DNA of 8,379 nucleotides from Deltaproteobacteria bacterium UBA5799. Lineage in GTDB: Bacteria > Desulfobacterota > GWC2-55-46. Shown one piece after another: positions 5,537 through 8,379 of this stretch. A model generated the notes under the pieces. It saw only the letters and a list, made by a program, of their open reading frames with translations. It was not told where the DNA came from and did not search any database. Position 1 is the first letter of the stretch. Each line of letters starts with the position of its first letter. The stretch is from contig DIDN01000107.1 in NCBI GenBank assembly GCA_002418185.1, forward strand, positions 6,174 through 14,552, written 5' to 3'. A program made the position numbers and the translations under genes.

Positions 5537-5944
5537 ATGAAAGTCGTAAAAAGCTTCTATTTCAGGCAGGTCGCTCTTGTCCTCGCCTTTACCATGCTCG
5601 TCCTCGGCAGCATCCCCACAAAGAGCATGGCCCTTGTCATAGGCTCTGACGCGGTGGTCGCGGCGGCAGCCGAAGAGGTCCGCGAAGCGGACATGGCCAG
5701 GGTGCAGAGGGTGCTCGAGAGCAAGCTGGTTGCAGATAAGCTCGAGCAGGCAGGCCTTTCAGAAGCCGAGATAAACGAGCGGCTCAGTAAGCTCTCGGAC
5801 TCCGAGCTTCACTCGTTCGCCTCGCAGCTCGAAAGCCTGTATCCGGGCGGCGACGCCCTTAGCGCCATAATCGCGCTCCTCATAATCGCCATACTCGTCC
5901 TGGTGATTCTAAAGCTCACGGACAGGAAGATAGTAATAAGGTAA
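5537..5944 (+). CDS. PA2779-family small membrane protein
   Basis: The 135-aa protein has a basic N-terminus and a hydrophobic segment (about 10-25) ending KSMA (29-32), which reads as a signal peptide. A helical, charged region follows (about 45-102), with GLSEAEINERLSKLSDSEL (73-91) and a short Gly-Gly turn. A C-terminal membrane helix (about 108-126) ends in a basic tail. This layout, including the Ala-rich start of the mature part and the two short helices before the final membrane helix, matches the PA2779 family named after a Pseudomonas aeruginosa protein of unknown function. The family typically lies beside a PA2778-type cysteine peptidase, as it does here. A good ribosome-binding site (GGGGGAG, 6 nt before the ATG) and a near-consensus promoter with a long leader precede it. 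A strong terminator follows. Most of the protein is probably periplasmic. Confidence 0.8.
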   Translation: MKVVKSFYFRQVALVLAFTMLVLGSIPTKSMALVIGSDAVVAAAAEEVREADMARVQRVLESKLVADKLEQAGLSEAEINERLSKLSDSELHSFASQLESLYPGGDALSAIIALLIIAILVLVILKLTDRKIVIR

Positions 5945-5958
5945 TACGGCCCTGCAAG

Positions 5959-5988
5959 GCCCGGGCTCGAAGCCCGGGCTTTTTTTTT
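5959..5988 (+). terminator. Strong intrinsic terminator after the PA2779-family gene
   Basis: GCCCGGGCT (5959-5967) and AGCCCGGGC (5971-5979) make a perfect 9-bp GC-rich stem around a CGA loop, followed by nine T residues (5980-5988). This is a textbook Rho-independent terminator, 15 nt after the stop codon. It stands between two genes that otherwise look like one unit, with no good promoter after it, so downstream expression would depend on read-through or an unseen promoter. Confidence 0.92.
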
Positions 5989-6038
5989 CGGTCTCAGGCA
6001 CGCAGGGCGTTTTCTTAGAGGGAAATCCGCCGGTAAGT

Positions 6039-6611
6039 ATGTCATTCAGGAAGGCCTTTTTTCTTTCCGTTCTTCTCTTCTTTCTCTCAGGGTGCGGACC
6101 CCCGGCAAGGGATGCGGTGCTCGCATCACTCGGGGCTGACCCGGCTGCGGGCGCCTATGTAGACGGCGTGCCCTTTTTTCCGCAAGACGAATACCTGTGC
6201 GGCCCGGCGGCGCTCGCAAGCGTCATGGCCTTCTACGGCGCGGAAGAGTCGATGGACGGGGTGGCCGGTGCCGTATATAATGAGAAGCTCAGGGGCACTC
6301 TCCCAATGGACCTCCTGGTCTACGCAAGGGACAGGGGCTTTGAGACGAGCTATTACAGGGGCGGCTTCAAAGACCTTGCCGAAAGGCTCGGAAACGGCGA
6401 GCCCCTCGTACTTTTCCTGAACCTCGGCTACGACGTCTACCCGGTCGGGCATTACATAGTGGCGGTGGGGATAAGCGAAAAGGACGGCGCGGTATTGGCG
6501 CACTCGGGTGTTGAGAGGGAAAAGGTCTACGGCATGAAGGAGCTGCAAAAGGCATGGTCCAGGACGGGGTATTCGACGCTCCTTGTCCGGCCCGCAGGGA
6601 GGGGAAATTGA
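6039..6611 (+). CDS. C39-like (PA2778-family) cysteine peptidase lipoprotein
   Basis: The 190-aa protein has a lipoprotein signal peptide with lipobox L16-S17-G18-C19. The +2 residue is Gly, not Asp, which favours the outer membrane. The mature part is a papain-like C39 domain. VPFFPQDEYLCGPAALASVM (44-63) supplies the oxyanion Gln49 and nucleophile Cys54, and GHYIVAVGI (137-145) supplies His138, followed by LAHSG (153-157), where the third residue of the triad would lie. No clear Asp is visible there, though I believe related proteins look similar. As I recall, Pseudomonas PA2778 joins a C39 domain to a TPR tail; here the TPR part is the next gene. The ATG at 6039 is the only sensible start, but its ribosome-binding site is poor (AGAGGGA about 15 nt away). 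The substrate is unknown. Confidence 0.85.
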   Translation: MSFRKAFFLSVLLFFLSGCGPPARDAVLASLGADPAAGAYVDGVPFFPQDEYLCGPAALASVMAFYGAEESMDGVAGAVYNEKLRGTLPMDLLVYARDRGFETSYYRGGFKDLAERLGNGEPLVLFLNLGYDVYPVGHYIVAVGISEKDGAVLAHSGVEREKVYGMKELQKAWSRTGYSTLLVRPAGRGN

Positions 6612-7240
6612 AAAAGGTCCACGCGTTCGCGTTTTTTGCAATTCTTTCGCTTGCGTCATGCGGGGTGGTAGATGTTAAGGACTCTGCCCCGCTTTCCTTT
6701 GACGAGCACATGAGGCTCGGGTCCATCTACGAATCGCAGGGGAAATACGAGCTTGCGCTCCGCGAATACGAGAGCGCCCAGGGCATAGACACCAAGGAAG
6801 CAAAGGTCTATTTCGCCCTGGGGAACGTGTATCTCAGGACGGGCGAGTACGATAAGGCGGAAAAGAGCTATACGAGGGCCATAGAGCTCGGGCCGAGACC
6901 GGAGTACTACAACAACCTTGCCTGGGCGCTCATGGAAAAGGGCGACCTGGCGGCTGCGAAGGAGTCGGCCCGGGAGGCCGTCAAAAGGTCTCCCGCAACG
7001 GAGAGGTTCATATACCTCGACACCCTCGGGGTCGTGGAGATGAGGGCCGGGGAGTACGAGTCGGCAGAGGCCAGGTTCATCCAGGCCGCAGATGCCGTGC
7101 CCCAGGGGCGCGCCGACGCGCTCTCGGAGATATACAGACACCTCCGCGAGCTTTACAAGTCGACCGGGGAGCCGGAGAAGGCTGCCACAATGGATGAAAA
7201 GCTCGAATTATTCAGGGCAGGGGATAAAGAGGGGCTTTGA
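6608..7240 (+). CDS. TPR-repeat lipoprotein
   Basis: I place the start at the TTG at 6608, giving 210 aa. It overlaps the upstream stop as TTGA, has a strong GGAGG 5 nt before it, and yields a clean lipoprotein signal, KKVHAFAFFAILSLASC, with lipobox L15-A16-S17-C18 and Gly at +2. An in-frame ATG at 6554 would bury the signal behind 18 extra residues. The mature protein is almost all tetratricopeptide repeats, at about 36-62, 66-96, 98-128, 134-163 and 172-200, with the usual W/Y-G-A-Y-A-P spacing (for example YFALGNVYLRTGEYDKAEKSY). TPRs are protein-binding scaffolds. With the C39 lipoprotein directly upstream it may dock the peptidase's substrate or partner at the envelope. It overlaps rlmB by 4 nt. 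Confidence 0.88.
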   Translation: MKKVHAFAFFAILSLASCGVVDVKDSAPLSFDEHMRLGSIYESQGKYELALREYESAQGIDTKEAKVYFALGNVYLRTGEYDKAEKSYTRAIELGPRPEYYNNLAWALMEKGDLAAAKESAREAVKRSPATERFIYLDTLGVVEMRAGEYESAEARFIQAADAVPQGRADALSEIYRHLRELYKSTGEPEKAATMDEKLELFRAGDKEGL

Positions 7241-7971
7241 GGGCCGTATACGGGATAAACCCGGTCCTTGAGGCGCTACGCTCGGGGGCCGTTATCGACA
7301 GGGTCTTCGTCTCCGAGGGGAGGGGCGGCAAAGCTGCCTCTGATATCATGAGGCTCGCCGGGCAGAGGAAGGTAGAGGTGGCGAAGGCCGCCCCCCGGGA
7401 GCTTACGAGTATGGCAGGGACAGAGAGGCACCAGGGGGTCGTTGCGCTCCTGCACGAGGAGTTCAGGTATTCCGATATCGAGGACCTCATCGCCGCGTGG
7501 AAGAAAAGGGGAGGGCAGGCCTTTTTCCTCGTCCTCGACTCGGTACAGGACCCGCAGAACCTCGGCTCGCTTGTAAGGACCGCAAATGCCGCAGGGGTGC
7601 ACGGAGTCGTCATACCGAAAGACAGGGCGGCAGAGGTCACGCCCGCCGTCGTCAAGGCGTCCGCCGGTGCAACCGAACACACCATGATAGCCCGGGAAGT
7701 GAACATCACAAGGGCGATTGAGAGGCTCAAGGACGAAGGGGTCTGGGCCGTGGCAGTGGAGGCCGGGTGTCGAGAGACGCTCTGGGGCACTGACCTCGAC
7801 AGGGACCTCGCCCTCGTCATCGGGAGCGAGGGCAAGGGCATAAGGAGGCTCGTGCGCGAAAGGTGCGACCTCTGCGCCTCGATCCCCATGTCCGGACAGG
7901 TCAATTCCCTCAATGCCGCGCAGGCCGGGGCCATAGCCATGTTCGAGGCCCTGAGGCAGCGAAGGGAATAG
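7237..7971 (+). CDS. rlmB: 23S rRNA (guanosine-2'-O-)-methyltransferase RlmB (TrmH family)
   Basis: The 244-aa SPOUT methyltransferase uses SAM to 2'-O-methylate a guanosine in the 23S rRNA peptidyl-transferase loop (G2251 in E. coli). The N-terminal substrate-binding domain opens RAVYGINPVLEALRSG (2-17) and contains GTERHQGVVAL (61-71). The knotted catalytic domain has motif 1 DSVQDPQNLGSLVRTANAAG (101-120, with Asn108 and Arg114), motif 2 LALVIGSEGKGIRRLV (191-206, with Glu198) and motif 3 IPMSGQVNSLNAAQAGAIAMFE (216-237). These are the residues expected for an active enzyme. The start is a TTG overlapping the TPR gene's TGA (TTGA, 7237-7240), with AGAGGGG just upstream, so translation is probably coupled. 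A housekeeping RNA enzyme at the end of an envelope operon may simply share its transcript. Closely related TrmH-family enzymes cannot be fully excluded. Confidence 0.93.
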   Translation: MRAVYGINPVLEALRSGAVIDRVFVSEGRGGKAASDIMRLAGQRKVEVAKAAPRELTSMAGTERHQGVVALLHEEFRYSDIEDLIAAWKKRGGQAFFLVLDSVQDPQNLGSLVRTANAAGVHGVVIPKDRAAEVTPAVVKASAGATEHTMIAREVNITRAIERLKDEGVWAVAVEAGCRETLWGTDLDRDLALVIGSEGKGIRRLVRERCDLCASIPMSGQVNSLNAAQAGAIAMFEALRQRRE

Positions 7972-8015
7972 GGCGGTTGCAGGTAAGCGGGATTTTTCCA
8001 GCTTCTGGCACAAAT

Positions 8016-8102
8016 TGTCATTCTGAGGGTCCGCAGGCGACGAAAAATCTTGTGGTTTGGGCTACTCAAAAGAAGATCCTTCGGCTTCGCCTCAGTATGA
8101 CA
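8016..8102. repeat. Palindromic interspersed repeat (87 bp, MITE/REP-like)
   Basis: The ends are inverted: TGTCATTCTGAGG (from 8016) matches the reverse complement of CCTCAGTATGACA (to 8102) at 12 of 13 positions. The inner arms CGAAAAATCT (8041-8050) and AGATCCTTCG (8074-8083) also pair at 8 of 10. The centre (8051-8073) is an unpaired loop. It codes for nothing. It shares TGTCATTCTGAG with the truncated copy at 3047, so it belongs to the same dispersed family. It lies between rlmB and the threonine dehydratase gene and could form a large hairpin in RNA. Confidence 0.8.
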
Positions 8103-8181
8103 GGCTGAAATAGTTTTTCCAGGAATCGCCAAGTCCTCTCGAATAAATGTGGTCTTTTCCAACCAAACTCAAGTGTGTCAC

Positions 8182-8379
8182 ATGCCAAAGGCCCTCGCAG
8201 ACCTCGTAAGGGAAGCAGCTGAAAGGCTCAAAGGGGTCGTAAGCCCCACCCCGCTCATATATTCCTCCAGCCTATCGAAACTCTTCGGCTTCGAATGCCT
8301 CCTTAAGCTCGAAAACCTCCAGAAGACCGGCTCATTCAAGGCGCGCGGAGCCTTCTTCAGGATATCCTCACTTTCAGAG
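8182..8379 (+). CDS. ilvA: Threonine dehydratase (PLP-dependent), N-terminal part
   Basis: The frame is open from ATG 8182 to the window end (66 codons, cut off by the edge). VSPTPLIYSSSLSKLFG (20-36) followed by LLKLENLQKTGSFKARGAF (40-58) is the N-terminal PLP-binding signature of threonine ammonia-lyases, with Lys53 as the Schiff-base lysine. The enzyme converts threonine to 2-oxobutanoate and ammonia, the entry to isoleucine synthesis (ilvA) or threonine catabolism (tdcB). The missing C-terminus, which carries the ACT regulatory domain in some types, would tell them apart. Serine/threonine racemase-like relatives also share this motif. No convincing Shine-Dalgarno or promoter was found in the 210 nt upstream, which holds the palindromic repeat. 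An in-frame GTG three codons earlier is less likely. Confidence 0.88.
   Translation, partial: MPKALADLVREAAERLKGVVSPTPLIYSSSLSKLFGFECLLKLENLQKTGSFKARGAFFRISSLSE

Noticed and set aside
6554..6607. ATG at 6554 as start of the TPR lipoprotein
   Set aside because: It would add 18 residues before the lipoprotein signal peptide and overlap the peptidase gene by 58 nt; the TTG at 6608 has a strong ribosome-binding site and a clean signal.
7212..8162. Minus-strand open frame of 316 codons
   Set aside because: It is antisense to rlmB and runs through the palindromic repeat; Ser, Ala and Pro rich shadow translation with no recognisable motif.
1..8379. CRISPR array, transposase, phage or toxin-antitoxin genes
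   Set aside because: No regularly spaced repeats and no recognisable mobile or defence proteins were found; only the two short palindromic repeats hint at mobile sequence.

Overview
This is a gene-dense stretch (about 8.4 kb) of a GC-rich bacterial chromosome. It holds ten complete genes, one gene fragment at each end, and short intergenic gaps. Codon use combines high GC with frequent ATA (Ile) and AGG (Arg). The tandem DUF507 genes and the NfeD/slipin pair fit a Deltaproteobacteria-, Nitrospirota- or Aquificota-like lineage, possibly uncultivated. That placement is inference; no rRNA or marker gene here settles it.

Layout. (1) 1-102: C-terminal end of an unrecognised gene, then a terminator-like hairpin that overlaps a promoter. 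(2) 185-2957, plus strand: a tight three-gene operon of NfeD (membrane ClpP-class serine protease), slipin/stomatin (its presumed partner and substrate) and a RadC-family protein whose JAB metal-binding motif is gone. (3) 2958-3271: convergent intergenic region with hairpins and a truncated palindromic repeat. (4) 5286-3272, minus strand: two tandem DUF507 paralogues, a DUF445 membrane protein and thiD (thiamine-pyrimidine kinase), mostly with 4-nt overlaps. (5) 5287-5536: divergent promoter region. The plus-strand promoter is near-consensus and precedes a GC-rich leader of about 175 nt that folds well on paper. (6) 5537-7971, plus strand: a PA2779-family small membrane protein, a strong intrinsic terminator, a C39-like (PA2778-family) cysteine-peptidase lipoprotein, a TPR lipoprotein and the 23S rRNA methyltransferase rlmB. 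The last three are joined by TTGA overlaps. (7) 8016-8102: a fuller copy of the palindromic repeat. (8) 8182 to the end: N-terminus of a PLP-dependent threonine dehydratase.

How the genes fit together. NfeD and slipin form a known membrane quality-control module, and the slipin keeps the hydrophobic C-terminal segment that NfeD proteases cut in archaeal homologues. The PA2779/C39/TPR set looks like an envelope system: one single-pass membrane protein and two lipoproteins. Its job is unknown. Here it is preceded by a possible structured RNA leader, and an internal terminator probably sets the ratio of the first product to the others. The best leads are the metal-site-less RadC, the leader RNA, and the PA2779/C39/TPR operon with its internal terminator.
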